Shown: positions 13,896-24,867, numbered from the stretch's first letter. The stretch: 64,000 bases of DNA from Candidatus Planktophila sp. (GCA_017858325.1 JAFMBT010000004.1:27284-91283); one strand, 5' to 3'. Made by a program: numbers and translations. Notes: generated by a model from the letters alone, not told the origin.

Positions 13896-15481
13896 TGGCA
13901 ATTGATGACTCATTCCATATCTATGACACCACCTTGCGCGATGGCGCACAGCAAGAAGGGCTAAATCTCTCCGTCCACGACAAACTCACAATTGCACGCC
14001 ACCTTGATGATCTCGGTGTTGGCTTTATTGAAGGTGGTTGGCCCGGAGCTAATCCAAAAGATACCGAATTCTTCGCACTGGCAAAGAAAGAACTCAAACT
14101 CAAGAATGCAATATTTGTTGCATTCGGTGCCACTCGCCGCCCCAATGTAAAGGCAGATGATGATGTCCTTCTCGGAGCCCTTCGCGATTCGGGCGCCCCA
14201 GTGGTAACTCTGGTTGCAAAGGCCTTTGATCGCCACGTTGATCTTGCACTCAAGACAACTCTTGATGAGAACCTCGAAATGATTCGCGAGAGCATCACAC
14301 ACCTTCGCCAAGAAGGACAACGCGTATTTCTTGATGCAGAACACTTCTTTGATGGATACCGCAGCAATCGCGCCTACGCGCTAGAAGTTGTCCGCGTGGC
14401 GGCAGAATCTGGCGCTGATGTCATAGCACTCTGCGATACCAACGGTGGAATGTTGCCCGATGAACTCTCACAAGTTGTCCACGATGTTCTTCAATCATCT
14501 CAGGCACGTATCGGTATCCATTGCCACAATGACACTGGATGCGCCATCGCTAACTCGATGGCTGCCATTGCAGCAGGTGCCACCCACGTTCAAGGAACTC
14601 TTAACGGATACGGTGAGCGAACAGGTAACGCCGACCTTGTTTCGATTATCGCCAACTTAGAGTTGAAGAAAGATAAGCCAGTATTGCCCGAAAACGCCCT
14701 ACGCGAAGCCTTCCGCATCTCACATGCAGTTGCTGAGGTCACCAATGTTTCACCATCAGCGCGTCAACCATATGTAGGCGTATCCGCATTTGCACATAAG
14801 GCCGGGCTACATGCATCTGCAATCAAAGTTGATTCCAATCTTTACCAGCACGAAGATCCAGCATCTGTTGGAAACGATATGCGCATGCTGGTCTCTGAGA
14901 TGGCTGGTCGTGCATCTATTGAACTTAAATCCCTAGAACTCGGTGTTGACCTTGGGGGAGACCGCGAACTTATCGGCCGCGTTGTTGAAAAAGTGAAAGA
15001 GATGGAATCTCGCGGCTTCACATTCGAGGCAGCCGATGCATCCTTTGAGCTACTACTTCTTGAAGAACTCAACGAAGTTCGCCCAGCGTTTTTCACAATT
15101 GATCACTGGCTCACCACAACAGAGCGCAGTGAAGGTTCAATTGTGACAAAGGCGGAAGTAACAGTCACCGCACAAGGAAAAGTGATTACCTGTAGCGGTA
15201 CTGGAAATGGTCCGGTAAACGCCTTCGACCGTGCATTACGTGAAGGCCTAAACACACTGTATCCAGAGCTAGTCGTACTTGAACTTACCGATTACAAAGT
15301 TCGAATTCTTGAAGGTCGCCTTGGTACTGGCGCTATTACTCGCGTCTTAGTTGAAACATCCGATGGCAAAGGCAAATGGAGCACCGTTGGCGTCCACGAA
15401 AACGTCATCGCCGCATCTGCCATGGCACTTGAAGATGCACTCACCTTCGGCTTACTGCGACAAGGACGAAAGCCCGAGTAG
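13895..15481 (+). CDS. cimA: Citramalate synthase
   Basis: HMG-CoA lyase-like HIYDTTLRDGAQQEGLNLSV, HCHNDTGCAIANS, C-terminal LeuA dimer domain; CimA type rather than LeuA. Confidence 0.9.
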   Translation: MAIDDSFHIYDTTLRDGAQQEGLNLSVHDKLTIARHLDDLGVGFIEGGWPGANPKDTEFFALAKKELKLKNAIFVAFGATRRPNVKADDDVLLGALRDSGAPVVTLVAKAFDRHVDLALKTTLDENLEMIRESITHLRQEGQRVFLDAEHFFDGYRSNRAYALEVVRVAAESGADVIALCDTNGGMLPDELSQVVHDVLQSSQARIGIHCHNDTGCAIANSMAAIAAGATHVQGTLNGYGERTGNADLVSIIANLELKKDKPVLPENALREAFRISHAVAEVTNVSPSARQPYVGVSAFAHKAGLHASAIKVDSNLYQHEDPASVGNDMRMLVSEMAGRASIELKSLELGVDLGGDRELIGRVVEKVKEMESRGFTFEAADASFELLLLEELNEVRPAFFTIDHWLTTTERSEGSIVTKAEVTVTAQGKVITCSGTGNGPVNAFDRALREGLNTLYPELVVLELTDYKVRILEGRLGTGAITRVLVETSDGKGKWSTVGVHENVIAASAMALEDALTFGLLRQGRKPE

Positions 15482-15490
15482 CCTTTATCT

Positions 15491-16405
15491 ATGAGCCATG
15501 ACTTCGAAAAGATCCGTCATGACTTTGCGTTTCATATAGAGCGTGAACGCAGCCTCTCTGTGCATACTGTCAGGGCATATCTGGGTGATGTCGACAGCCT
15601 GTTAGCGCATTTGGATTCATTGGGTGTGAGGGATTTTTCACAATTAACACTGGCTCACATTCGCTCGTGGTTGGCTAATCAGCAGGTCAAAGGTGGTGCG
15701 CGAACTACCTTGTCGCGCCGCGCGGTTTCCATCCGCATCTTTACCAAGTGGGCACATAAGAAAGGTTTCCTGGCCAGCGATGTAGGAATTTCACTTGCAA
15801 TACCTAAGGGTCATCGCACTCTGCCGGATGTACTCACCGTGGCTGATGCATCCCTTGCGATGGATGCACTGGGAGTAAGAGTTGGTGAAGAAAAAGGACC
15901 GCTTGCAGTGCGCGATCTGGCAATCCTGGAAGTTCTCTATGCAACGGGTGCGCGAGTTTCAGAGCTCTGCGGACTTGATTTTGCAGATGTTGATTATTCG
16001 CGCAATACGATTCGAGTATTGGGTAAAGGAAATAAAGAGCGGACTATTCCGTTGGGAAATCCTGCTATGAAGGCACTTGATTCGTGGATAAAGAGCGCTC
16101 GTCCATCTCTAGCTAGCGACAAGTCTGGCACAGCTGTATTTCTTGGGGCGCGCGGAAAGCGAATTGATCAGCGCACTGTTCGCACTGTGGTTTATGAGGC
16201 GCTCTCGGCACTCGAAGGGGTGGAGCGAATGGGGCCGCATGGGCTGCGCCATTCTGCGGCTACACATTTACTTGAAGGGGGAGCAGACCTTCGTACGGTG
16301 CAAGAAATCTTGGGCCACGCATCCCTTGCAACGACGCAGATCTACACCCATGTATCCACCGAAAGGCTTCAAAAAGCCTTTAAGCAGGCTCATCCCCGCG
16401 CCTAA
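15491..16405 (+). CDS. xerC: Tyrosine recombinase XerC
   Basis: LYATGARVSELCGL, HGLRHSAATHLLEGGADLRTVQEILGHASLATTQIYTHV. Confidence 0.92.
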   Translation: MSHDFEKIRHDFAFHIERERSLSVHTVRAYLGDVDSLLAHLDSLGVRDFSQLTLAHIRSWLANQQVKGGARTTLSRRAVSIRIFTKWAHKKGFLASDVGISLAIPKGHRTLPDVLTVADASLAMDALGVRVGEEKGPLAVRDLAILEVLYATGARVSELCGLDFADVDYSRNTIRVLGKGNKERTIPLGNPAMKALDSWIKSARPSLASDKSGTAVFLGARGKRIDQRTVRTVVYEALSALEGVERMGPHGLRHSAATHLLEGGADLRTVQEILGHASLATTQIYTHVSTERLQKAFKQAHPRA

Positions 16406-16564
16406 GGTGGGATTTTGCACTCATCTGGCTCAGGTAGAATTTCGCTCAGCATCAGTTGAAAAATTGATGACTTCTCAGTACTTAATTCGTGAATCGCGTA
16501 TGCGAGGAATGAAGGCCACTTCGGTCTGATGTCTCTGACATTAGTCGGCGTTGTAAGTGCGACG

Positions 16565-16636
16565 GACTTAACAAAGCGTTAAGTCATAAACCGAGCAGAT
16601 TTTCTGCGAGTGCTTACGCGCGCGCATAGAAAATCT
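16565..16636 (+). promoter_or_regulatory. Structured rpsB leader (possible S2 autoregulatory element)
   Basis: GACTTAAC-AAAGC-GTTAAGTC perfect hairpin, then AGATTTTCTGCG/CGCATAGAAAATCT hairpin just before AAAAAGGAG SD. Confidence 0.45.
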
Positions 16637-16652
16637 AAAAAGGAGTGCCGTC

Positions 16653-17453
16653 ATGGCAGGAGTAACAATGCGTGAACTCCTCGACAGTGGAGTCCATTTT
16701 GGACATCAGACACGTCGATGGAACCCAAAGATGAAGCGTTTTATTTTCACAGAACGCAATGGCATCTACATCATCGATATTCAGCAATCACTTGCTTTGA
16801 TCGATCAGGCGTATGCCTTCGTAAAAGATACAGTTGCAAAGGGTGGCCACGTTCTATTCGTTGGCACAAAGAAGCAGGCACACCAGCCAATTATTCAGCA
16901 GGCTGCACGCGTTGGTATGCCAACTGTGACAGAGCGCTGGTTAGGTGGAATGCTCACCAACTTCCCAACTGTCTACAAGCGTATTCAGCGTCTTAAGGAG
17001 CTCGAAGCCCTTGAGAATGCAAATGACATGTTGCTGACAAAGAAGGAACTTCTAGTGCTTCGTCGTGAGCGCGAAAAACTTCACAAGAACCTTGACGGTA
17101 TCCGTCACATGACCAAGTTGCCTTCAGCAATCTGGGTTGTCGATACCAAGAAGGAGCACCTCGCGGTTGCCGAAGCCAAGAAGCTCGGTATCCCTGTTAT
17201 TGCAATTCTTGATACCAACTGTGATCCAGATGAAGTTGATTACAAGATTCCTGGTAACGATGATGCAATCCGTTCAATCGAATTGCTCACACGTGTCATC
17301 ACAGATGCAATCGTTGAGGGCCTCAAGGCTCGCACAGCGACAACATCTGCAGATGTAAAGCCGGTTGAGGCAGCAACTGCAGAGACTGCAACTGCTGAAC
17401 TTGAGAGTGCAATTCTTAATTCAGCAGCTCCAGCAGAAACCCCGGAGGCGTAA
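16653..17453 (+). CDS. rpsB: 30S ribosomal protein S2
   Basis: [27 protein letters not shown]. Confidence 0.98.
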   Translation: MAGVTMRELLDSGVHFGHQTRRWNPKMKRFIFTERNGIYIIDIQQSLALIDQAYAFVKDTVAKGGHVLFVGTKKQAHQPIIQQAARVGMPTVTERWLGGMLTNFPTVYKRIQRLKELEALENANDMLLTKKELLVLRREREKLHKNLDGIRHMTKLPSAIWVVDTKKEHLAVAEAKKLGIPVIAILDTNCDPDEVDYKIPGNDDAIRSIELLTRVITDAIVEGLKARTATTSADVKPVEAATAETATAELESAILNSAAPAETPEA

Positions 17454-17456
17454 GAA

Positions 17457-18284
17457 TTGGCTAACTACACAGCAGAAGATGTAAAGCGTCTCCGCGAAGC
17501 AACCGCTGCGGGAATGCTTGATTGCAAGAAGGCCTTAGATGAAGCAGATGGCGATTATGACAAAGCCCTCGATATCATCCGTGTTAAGGGACTTAAGGGC
17601 GTAACAAAGCGCGAAGGTCGTCTGACATCAAATGGTCTTGTTGTTGCAAAGGTCTCAGGAGATCTTGGCGTCATGCTCGAACTCAACTGTGAGACAGACT
17701 TCGTTGCAAAGGGCGAGCGTTTTATCGCTCTCGGTGATGAACTCGTAGAGCACCTGCAATCAGCAAAGAGTTCAGATGTCGAATCATTCCTTTCCTCAAC
17801 GATGGCAAATGGAAAGACAGTGCAATTCGTTATTGACGAAGGCAATGCCACGCTGGGTGAAAAGATTGAAGTTCGTAACGTTGCAGTGATCGAAGGACCA
17901 GTTGGTCTCTATCTTCACAAAACCAGCCCAGATCTTCCACCACAGGTGGGTGTTCTCGTCTCACTTGCAAAGGAAGCAGCAGAAGTGGGTAAGGATGTTG
18001 CCCAGCACATTGCAGCATTTGCGCCAAAGTTTGTTCACCGTGATGACGTACCTACAGATTTGATCGAGAACGAGCGCCGTGTTGCAGAAGCGACAGCGCG
18101 CGAAGAGGGGAAGCCAGAAGCCGCCCTTTCAAAGATCATTGAGGGTCGCGTGACCGGCTTTGTTAAGGAAGTCAGCTTGCTCGAACAGGCATTTGCCAAA
18201 GATGCCAAGAAGACTGTGCAGCAGATCCTTGATGAGGCAGGAACCGCCGTCAAGAAGTTCCACCGTTTCCGCGTCGGTCAGTAG
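17457..18284 (+). CDS. tsf: Elongation factor Ts (TTG start)
   Basis: AEDVKRLREATAAGMLDCKKALDEADGDYDKA; ELNCETDFVAK. Confidence 0.98.
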   Translation: MANYTAEDVKRLREATAAGMLDCKKALDEADGDYDKALDIIRVKGLKGVTKREGRLTSNGLVVAKVSGDLGVMLELNCETDFVAKGERFIALGDELVEHLQSAKSSDVESFLSSTMANGKTVQFVIDEGNATLGEKIEVRNVAVIEGPVGLYLHKTSPDLPPQVGVLVSLAKEAAEVGKDVAQHIAAFAPKFVHRDDVPTDLIENERRVAEATAREEGKPEAALSKIIEGRVTGFVKEVSLLEQAFAKDAKKTVQQILDEAGTAVKKFHRFRVGQ

Positions 18285-18311
18285 ACTTACAGAACGAAAT
18301 ATTAGAGTTGA

Positions 18312-18362
18312 AAGGAGCACCCAATGCCCGGTACACGAGGTTCGTATCGGAGGGTGCTCCTT
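18312..18362 (+). promoter_or_regulatory. Hairpin sequestering the pyrH SD and start codon
   Basis: AAGGAGCACCC (18312-18322) and GGGTGCTCCTT (18352-18362), perfect 11-bp inverted repeat with ATG 18324 in loop. Confidence 0.5.
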
Positions 18363-19046
18363 AAACTTTCTGGGGAAGTTTTTGGTGGCACCAAAGGCAT
18401 CGGTGTTGATCCCGATGTCTTAGCAGATGTGGCAAAGCAGATCGCAACGGTAGTCCGCGAAGGAACTCAGATCGCAATTGTTGTTGGTGGAGGTAACTTC
18501 TTTAGAGGTGCAGAGCTCTCAGAGCGCGGCATGGAACGCTCGCGCGCCGATTACATGGGAATGCTCGGCACCGTAATGAATTGTTTAGCGTTACAAGATT
18601 TTCTTGAGAAAGAGGGTGTTGATACTCGCGTCCAAACAGCGATCACCATGGGCCAGGTGGCAGAGCCATATGTTCCACGCCGGGCCATTCGACATCTTGA
18701 AAAAGGTCGCGTTGTAATTTTCGGAGCCGGTGCGGGAATGCCATTTTTCACAACCGATACCGTTGCGGCGCAACGCGCACTTGAAATTGGTGCAGAGGCG
18801 CTACTTCTTGCAAAGAGCGGTGTGGATGGCGTCTATAACGCAGATCCACGTAAAGATTCGACGGCCGTTAAGTACGACTCGATCTCCTACGATGAGGTCC
18901 TGCAGAAATCCTTGGCCGTTGCAGATGCTGCAGCCTTTAGCCTCTGCCGGGAGAACTCACTGCCTATCGTGGTCTTTGATTTGATGGCTGCAGGCAATAT
19001 TGGCCGCGCGGTTCGCGGTGAAAAGATCGGAACACTCGTTGCATAG
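18324..19046 (+). CDS. pyrH: UMP kinase
   Basis: [37 protein letters not shown]. Confidence 0.97.
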   Translation: MPGTRGSYRRVLLKLSGEVFGGTKGIGVDPDVLADVAKQIATVVREGTQIAIVVGGGNFFRGAELSERGMERSRADYMGMLGTVMNCLALQDFLEKEGVDTRVQTAITMGQVAEPYVPRRAIRHLEKGRVVIFGAGAGMPFFTTDTVAAQRALEIGAEALLLAKSGVDGVYNADPRKDSTAVKYDSISYDEVLQKSLAVADAAAFSLCRENSLPIVVFDLMAAGNIGRAVRGEKIGTLVA

Positions 19047-19094
19047 GCAACAAGTTGATATCTTTAAGACCTCTATGGACGGGATGGGAAAACC

Positions 19095-19658
19095 ATGGCA
19101 GATATAGCAACGCTTTTAGCCGATGCTGAATCGAAGATGAATAAGGCTGTCGAGGTTGCTAAAGATGACTTCGGCGCTATTCGCACCGGCCGGGCTCATC
19201 CTGCAATGTTTAATAAAATTATGGTCGATTACTACGGCACCTTTACACCTCTATCGCAGTTAGCGACAATCCAGATTCCAGAGCCACGGATGGCAGTTGT
19301 TTCACCCTTTGATAAAGGCGCTATGGCCGGGATTGAAAAGGCGATCCGTGATTCAGATCTCGGCGTTAACCCTCAGACCGATGGCGTTGTGATCCGCGTG
19401 AATTTCCCGCAATTAACTGAGGAACGCCGCAAGGATTACATCAAGGTGGCCAAGACCAAGGCGGAAGATTCAAAGATTTCAATGCGCAACATCCGTCGCC
19501 ATGCGAAAGAGGCTATGGAAAAGCTGGAGAAAGATGGCGATATTGGAAAAGATGATGTCGCACGTGGCGAGAAAGAGTTGGAGAAAGTCACAGCAGATCA
19601 CGTCGCCAAGATTGATGAACTACTCAAGCATAAGGAGACTGAACTTCTCGAGGTCTAG
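19095..19658 (+). CDS. frr: Ribosome recycling factor
   Basis: FGAIRTGRAHPAMFNKIMVDYYG, NFPQLTEERRKDYIK. Confidence 0.97.
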   Translation: MADIATLLADAESKMNKAVEVAKDDFGAIRTGRAHPAMFNKIMVDYYGTFTPLSQLATIQIPEPRMAVVSPFDKGAMAGIEKAIRDSDLGVNPQTDGVVIRVNFPQLTEERRKDYIKVAKTKAEDSKISMRNIRRHAKEAMEKLEKDGDIGKDDVARGEKELEKVTADHVAKIDELLKHKETELLEV

Positions 19659-19675
19659 AGAGTTCCTAAATCCCT

Positions 19676-20521
19676 GTGAGTGATTTACATTCTTTTAATG
19701 AGGCGATCAACGAGCGCGCAGGGCGCAAGTTGGTTCCATCCATCCTTGTCGGACTTGGCCTCATCGCCCTTATCTGGCTATCACTTGCCTTTGAACGGGT
19801 AATTTTTGCCGGCCTTGTCTCGATCGCTCTGATTTTAGCTATTCAAGAACTCTCTCGCGCCTTTACTTCGATAGGTTTTGTAAACTCATTTAGAACTCTG
19901 GCAGTTGCAGTCTTTGCAATCTCCATGACTACCTGGTTTGCAGGGATCAACGGATTGGCAGTTGCTACTGCGGCAAGTTTCACGCTTATTCTCTTACTCT
20001 CGCTCAGGCACGGCACCGAAAACTTTATCAAGCGTGCCAGCTCAACTGCGCTGGCACTTCTCTATCTTCCATTTTTGGGTGGCTTCATTATCTTGATCGC
20101 CCGCCCTAATAACGGCCTGGCAGCGGTAATGACTTTTTTAGTCCTGATTGGTTGCAACGACACCTTCGGATATCTCGTTGGCGTTCTGATCGGAAAGCAT
20201 CGCTTTGCACCGAATATCAGCCCAAAGAAATCAGTAGAAGGCTTGATTGGATCGATTATTGCAACATCTATTGGTGGGGCGTTGGCTTTTCATTACATCC
20301 TAGAGAGTGATTATCGCTACGGGATCGCGACAGGGTTGATGACTGTCTTCACTGCAACGTGTGGTGATCTCATTGAAAGTGCGATGAAACGAGATATGTC
20401 ACTTAAGGATATGGGGACCTTGTTACCTGGCCATGGCGGAGTTCTTGATCGCATCGATTCTGCAATATTTTCAGCTCCAGCTATCTATATCGCACTCGAA
20501 CTCGTCAAACGGTTCTCATGA
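19676..20521 (+). CDS. cdsA: Phosphatidate cytidylyltransferase (GTG start)
   Basis: Polytopic; [33 protein letters not shown] signature. Confidence 0.95.
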   Translation: MSDLHSFNEAINERAGRKLVPSILVGLGLIALIWLSLAFERVIFAGLVSIALILAIQELSRAFTSIGFVNSFRTLAVAVFAISMTTWFAGINGLAVATAASFTLILLLSLRHGTENFIKRASSTALALLYLPFLGGFIILIARPNNGLAAVMTFLVLIGCNDTFGYLVGVLIGKHRFAPNISPKKSVEGLIGSIIATSIGGALAFHYILESDYRYGIATGLMTVFTATCGDLIESAMKRDMSLKDMGTLLPGHGGVLDRIDSAIFSAPAIYIALELVKRFS

Positions 20522-21630
20522 TTGAGATTCCACTAGTTTTTGACGAGCCACCCCAGAAGAAGAAGGCACCTAAGCACCTGGCTGATCTCTCACCGGCAGA
20601 GCGCAAGGCGTGGGCGGCGCAACTTGGTTTTCAACCATTTCGCGCCTCACAAGTAGCAACACATTACTTCTCACATCTATCTAATAAGCCTGAGCAGTGG
20701 AGTGATATCCCGGCAGATCAGCGCGAGACGATAGCAGCGGCTCTTACGCCGCAACTGATCGAGCTTGTAACAACTCGAACAACTGATGGGGGAATGACGA
20801 GAAAAGATTTGTGGAAACTCCATGATGGAGTTCTCGTTGAATCTGTTCTGATGCGATACACCGATCGCGTGACTGTCTGTATCTCATCCCAGGCAGGATG
20901 TGGAATGAATTGCCCATTCTGCGCTACAGGTCAGGCCGGTCTTACGCGAAATCTCACAGCTGGCGAGATCACAGAACAGATTGTTGCCGCAGCTCGGGCC
21001 TGCCAGGATGGCGAATTACCTGGGGGCCCTACGCGATTATCGAATATTGTCTTTATGGGTATGGGAGAACCACTTGCCAATTACAGCGCAGTTGTCCGCA
21101 CACTTCATAACATCGTAGATCCAAACCCTGATGGACTTGGCATCAGTGCGCGCTCTGTCACTGTTTCAACGGTCGGCTTGGTTAATGGAATTGAAAAATT
21201 GATGGATGAAGGCATTAACTGCACATTGGCAGTTTCTCTTCATACTCCAGATGATGAACTGCGCGATACCTTGGTGCCAATTAATAATCGTTTCAATGTT
21301 CGTGAAGTCTTGGCAGCTGCTGATGCCTACGAGAAGAAGACTGGCCGCCGCTACTCCATTGAATACGCACTCATTAGAGATATCAACGATCAATCGTGGC
21401 GCTCAGATTTACTGGGACGCTTACTCAAAAGCCGTAACGCCCACGTTAATCTGATTCCACTTAATCCGACCCCGGGGTCGAAATGGACCGCTTCTCGTCG
21501 TGAGGACGAAGCGGAATTCGTACGAATCCTGGAAAGCTATGGAGTTCCTGTGACGGTACGTGACACTCGTGGCCGTGAGATCGATGGGGCGTGTGGCCAA
21601 TTGGCCGCTGCCGAAAAGGGAAAAGAATAA
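20518..21630 (+). CDS. rlmN: 23S rRNA (adenine-2503-C2)-methyltransferase
   Basis: Radical [26 protein letters not shown]. Confidence 0.96.
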   Translation: MIEIPLVFDEPPQKKKAPKHLADLSPAERKAWAAQLGFQPFRASQVATHYFSHLSNKPEQWSDIPADQRETIAAALTPQLIELVTTRTTDGGMTRKDLWKLHDGVLVESVLMRYTDRVTVCISSQAGCGMNCPFCATGQAGLTRNLTAGEITEQIVAAARACQDGELPGGPTRLSNIVFMGMGEPLANYSAVVRTLHNIVDPNPDGLGISARSVTVSTVGLVNGIEKLMDEGINCTLAVSLHTPDDELRDTLVPINNRFNVREVLAAADAYEKKTGRRYSIEYALIRDINDQSWRSDLLGRLLKSRNAHVNLIPLNPTPGSKWTASRREDEAEFVRILESYGVPVTVRDTRGREIDGACGQLAAAEKGKE

Positions 21631-21644
21631 GTAGACTCGGCGCT

Positions 21645-22115
21645 ATGGATATCCGTGAGGCGGCAGCAGCGTATGAAAGTTCCACTCAATTTTTTCTCAA
21701 TCTCGCGCGCGGTGTGGCGCCAGAACAATTAGATGTCCACCATGAAAACGGTTGGTCTGCTCGCCAAATTATTCACCATGTCGCCGACTCTGAAGCCCAG
21801 TCATATGCCCGTCTTAGGCGATTGGTGGCAGAACCTGAGGGCAGCCTGATTCAAGGATATGACGAAAGCGCCTGGGCCGAATGTGAAAAGCTCGGCTATC
21901 AAGATTCACCAGTGGAGAATTCAATTGCTGTTTATGCAGCGGTGCGTGCCGGTTCACTTGATGTCCTTAAGCGTTTAGAAGAAACTGATTTAGAAAAATC
22001 GGGGGAGCATTCAGAGCGTGGAAAATTCACAATCGAGACATGGTTACAGAGTTATATAAAGCATCCGCTTGATCACGGCGATCAATTAATTAGAGCAACC
22101 AAGGGGCAGGAGTAG
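21645..22115 (+). CDS. DinB-like / DUF664-type four-helix protein
   Basis: NGWSARQIIHHVADSEAQSYARLRRL resembles DinB_2 proteins; ATG 21645 preceded by TAGACT-N7. Confidence 0.65.
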   Translation: MDIREAAAAYESSTQFFLNLARGVAPEQLDVHHENGWSARQIIHHVADSEAQSYARLRRLVAEPEGSLIQGYDESAWAECEKLGYQDSPVENSIAVYAAVRAGSLDVLKRLEETDLEKSGEHSERGKFTIETWLQSYIKHPLDHGDQLIRATKGQE

Positions 22116-22118
22116 GTT

Positions 22119-23546
22119 ATGAAAAAGATATCTAACTTCATCAATGGAAAATCTGTTGACTCATCATCAGGTGAGACCACAACGCTGATAAATCCCACCA
22201 CTGCAACACCATTTGCTACCGCACCTAAATCTAACTCCGCCGATGTTGATCTTGCTATGAAATCCGCCGCCGCCGCCTTTGAGGGATGGAGAGATTCAAC
22301 TCCATCAGAGCGCCAGCGCGCACTTCTAAAAATTGCAGATGCCATCGAATCTCGCGCTGAAGAATTTGTGGCGATTGAATCTGAAAACTGTGGAAAGCCA
22401 CTAGGGCTAACCGCAACCGAGGAAGTTCCACCGATGGTTGATCAGATTCGCTTCTTTGCAGGTGCTGCCCGAAACCTGGAAGGTAAATCAGCTGGTGAAT
22501 ATATGCGCGGCATGACCTCATTTGTACGCCGCGAGCCAATCGGTGTCTGCGCACAGGTAACCCCATGGAACTACCCAATGATGATGGCGGTCTGGAAGTG
22601 GGCCCCTGCCATTGCAGCAGGAAATACCGTTGTGCTTAAGCCAAGTGATACAACTCCAGCCTCTACCGTTTTTATGGCTCAGGTCATGAGCGAATTCTTA
22701 CCTGATGGCGTTATCAATGTGATCTGCGGTGAACGCGAGACAGGTGCGCTCTTAGTCGATCACGCAACACCGTCAATGGTTTCGATTACCGGATCAGTCC
22801 GTGCGGGAATGGAAGTTGCTGGCGCCGCTGCTAAATCCTTAAAGCGCGTTCACTTAGAGCTCGGCGGTAAGGCACCTGTCGTTGTATTTAACGATGCGGA
22901 TTTACAGGCAGCGGCTGAAGGAATTGCGATCGCAGGATTTTTCAATGCTGGTCAAGATTGCACCGCGGCCACTCGCGTTCTCGTGCAAGCAGGTGTCTAT
23001 GACGAGATGGTGAAGCTGTTGGCAGATCAAGCCACCAACCAGATCGCCATGGGAATGCCAGATGCGGATGTTCTCGTCGGCCCAGTCAACAATGCTGCTC
23101 AATTTGCTCGAGTCAATGGATTTATTGAACGCACACCTAGCCATGCCCGCGTTGTGGCCGGTGGGTCTGCCAATGATTTGGGTGGATATTTCATTACCCC
23201 AACTGTGATCGCAGACCTCAAGCAGAGCGATGAGCTGATCCAGAGCGAGATCTTCGGACCAGTGATTACGATCCAGAAATTTAACGACGAAGCAGAGGCG
23301 GTCGCCATGGCAAATGGAGTCGATTACGGTCTCGCCTCATCGATCTGGACTAAGGATCACAGCCGGGCAATGCGCCTTGCTAAGGCCTTTGACTTCGGTT
23401 GCGTCTGGATCAATACCCACATTCCTCTGGTGGCTGAGATGCCTCACGGGGGATATAAGCGCTCTGGCTATGGCAAGGATCTCTCCAGTTATGGCTTTGA
23501 GGATTACACCCGAATCAAACATGTAATGAGCAATCTCAACGGCTGA
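22119..23546 (+). CDS. NAD(P)-dependent aldehyde dehydrogenase, probably aminobutyraldehyde dehydrogenase
   Basis: LELGGKAPVVVFNDADL, FFNAGQDCTAATRV; adjacent to polyamine transporter. Confidence 0.88.
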   Translation: MKKISNFINGKSVDSSSGETTTLINPTTATPFATAPKSNSADVDLAMKSAAAAFEGWRDSTPSERQRALLKIADAIESRAEEFVAIESENCGKPLGLTATEEVPPMVDQIRFFAGAARNLEGKSAGEYMRGMTSFVRREPIGVCAQVTPWNYPMMMAVWKWAPAIAAGNTVVLKPSDTTPASTVFMAQVMSEFLPDGVINVICGERETGALLVDHATPSMVSITGSVRAGMEVAGAAAKSLKRVHLELGGKAPVVVFNDADLQAAAEGIAIAGFFNAGQDCTAATRVLVQAGVYDEMVKLLADQATNQIAMGMPDADVLVGPVNNAAQFARVNGFIERTPSHARVVAGGSANDLGGYFITPTVIADLKQSDELIQSEIFGPVITIQKFNDEAEAVAMANGVDYGLASSIWTKDHSRAMRLAKAFDFGCVWINTHIPLVAEMPHGGYKRSGYGKDLSSYGFEDYTRIKHVMSNLNG

Positions 23547-23608
23547 AAGTTTTGGCCAACAATGAGGCCAAAACTTCCTCCGAAATTGCCTACAAATAGT
23601 TTGGCCTC
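23547..23608 (+). promoter_or_regulatory. Competing hairpins between the aldehyde dehydrogenase gene and potD
   Basis: AAGTTTTGGCC/GGCCAAAACTT perfect stem; the second arm can instead pair with AGTTTGGCCTC at 23598-23608. Confidence 0.45.
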
Positions 23609-23682
23609 ACGGGGCAATCGGCTCCATAATTAGCCCTGCACAACCATCCCTTGTTCCGGAAAATAAAAAGGAGCCCATCTCG

Positions 23683-24867
23683 ATGGCTAATTCACCGAAG
23701 TCCCAAGCTTTATCGCAAGAAGCACGCGCAATTCTCAACTCAAAATTTTCTCGCCGCGCACTTGTTGCCGGTGCAGGTGCACTAGGTGGAGCAGCGTTGC
23801 TGACTTCATGTGGTTCAGGAGATGATGCCGCATCGGGCTCAGGCTCAGTACGTTGGGGCAACTGGCCTCTCTATCTTGATTATGATGATGAGAGCCAGCT
23901 CTATCCAACACTTGAAGCGTTTATGGAATCAACAGGAATTACGGCAGAGTATTTTGAAGATTACAACGATAACGATGAGTTCTTTGGAAAAGTTCAGGCA
24001 CAACTAAAGATCAAAGAAGATATTGGTTATGACATCGTAACTCCAACTGACTGGATGGCAGCGCGATGGATACGTCTTGGGTATACACAGCAATTTGATA
24101 AATCAAATATTCCTAATGCAGGAAATCTTCTTGAAACTCTAGCCTCACCTTCCTATGATCCAAACCGTGAATACACCATGACCTGGCAAGGCATTATGGG
24201 CGGATTTGGTTGGAATGCAGAGAAGGTTCCAAACGGGATTCGTACCCTTGATGAACTCTTTGCACCTGCAAATAAAGGCAAGATCATCGTTCTCACAGAG
24301 ATGCGCGACACCATTGGAGTTATTTTGCTCTCGCAAGGTGTTGATCTACAAACAGTAACTGAAGATCAATTTATGAATGCAGTTGACTTCATGGAAGGCA
24401 AGATCAAAGACGGTTGGATCCGTGGCGTTAAAGGCAATGAGTATGCAGAAGATCTCACCGCCGGAGATGCTGTCGCTGTTATTGGCTGGTCTGGAGATAT
24501 GTTCATTCTTAAAGATGAATATGATGGAAAGTTTGACTTCGCAATTCCAGAATCAGGTGGAACTATCTCAGGTGATAACTTAGTGATTCCTTACACAGCA
24601 AGTGCTGAGGCGAAGGTAAATGCCGAAAAACTCATTAACTGGTATTACGATCCAGCAATTGCGGCAGAAGTTGCTGCATATGTGAACTATGTAACTCCGG
24701 TAAAGGGTGCTCAGGCCGAGATGGAGAAGATCGATCCAGATCTAGCGGCGAGCGAATTTATCTTCCCAAGTGAGAAGACTCTGGCTAACCTCTCAGTCTT
24801 TCGTTCACTCACACCTGCTGAAGAAAGTACTTGGACAGAGGCGTTCCAAAAGGCAGCCGGCAACTAA
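23683..24867 (+). CDS. potD: Spermidine/putrescine ABC transporter substrate-binding lipoprotein
   Basis: SRRALVAGAGALGGAALLTSCG signal/lipobox; PotD/PotF-like; followed by potABC. Confidence 0.9.
   Translation: MANSPKSQALSQEARAILNSKFSRRALVAGAGALGGAALLTSCGSGDDAASGSGSVRWGNWPLYLDYDDESQLYPTLEAFMESTGITAEYFEDYNDNDEFFGKVQAQLKIKEDIGYDIVTPTDWMAARWIRLGYTQQFDKSNIPNAGNLLETLASPSYDPNREYTMTWQGIMGGFGWNAEKVPNGIRTLDELFAPANKGKIIVLTEMRDTIGVILLSQGVDLQTVTEDQFMNAVDFMEGKIKDGWIRGVKGNEYAEDLTAGDAVAVIGWSGDMFILKDEYDGKFDFAIPESGGTISGDNLVIPYTASAEAKVNAEKLINWYYDPAIAAEVAAYVNYVTPVKGAQAEMEKIDPDLAASEFIFPSEKTLANLSVFRSLTPAEESTWTEAFQKAAGN

Noticed and set aside
13921-14367. 148-aa and 127-aa minus-strand ORFs inside cimA
   Set aside because: Antisense to the conserved CimA catalytic region; no independent support.
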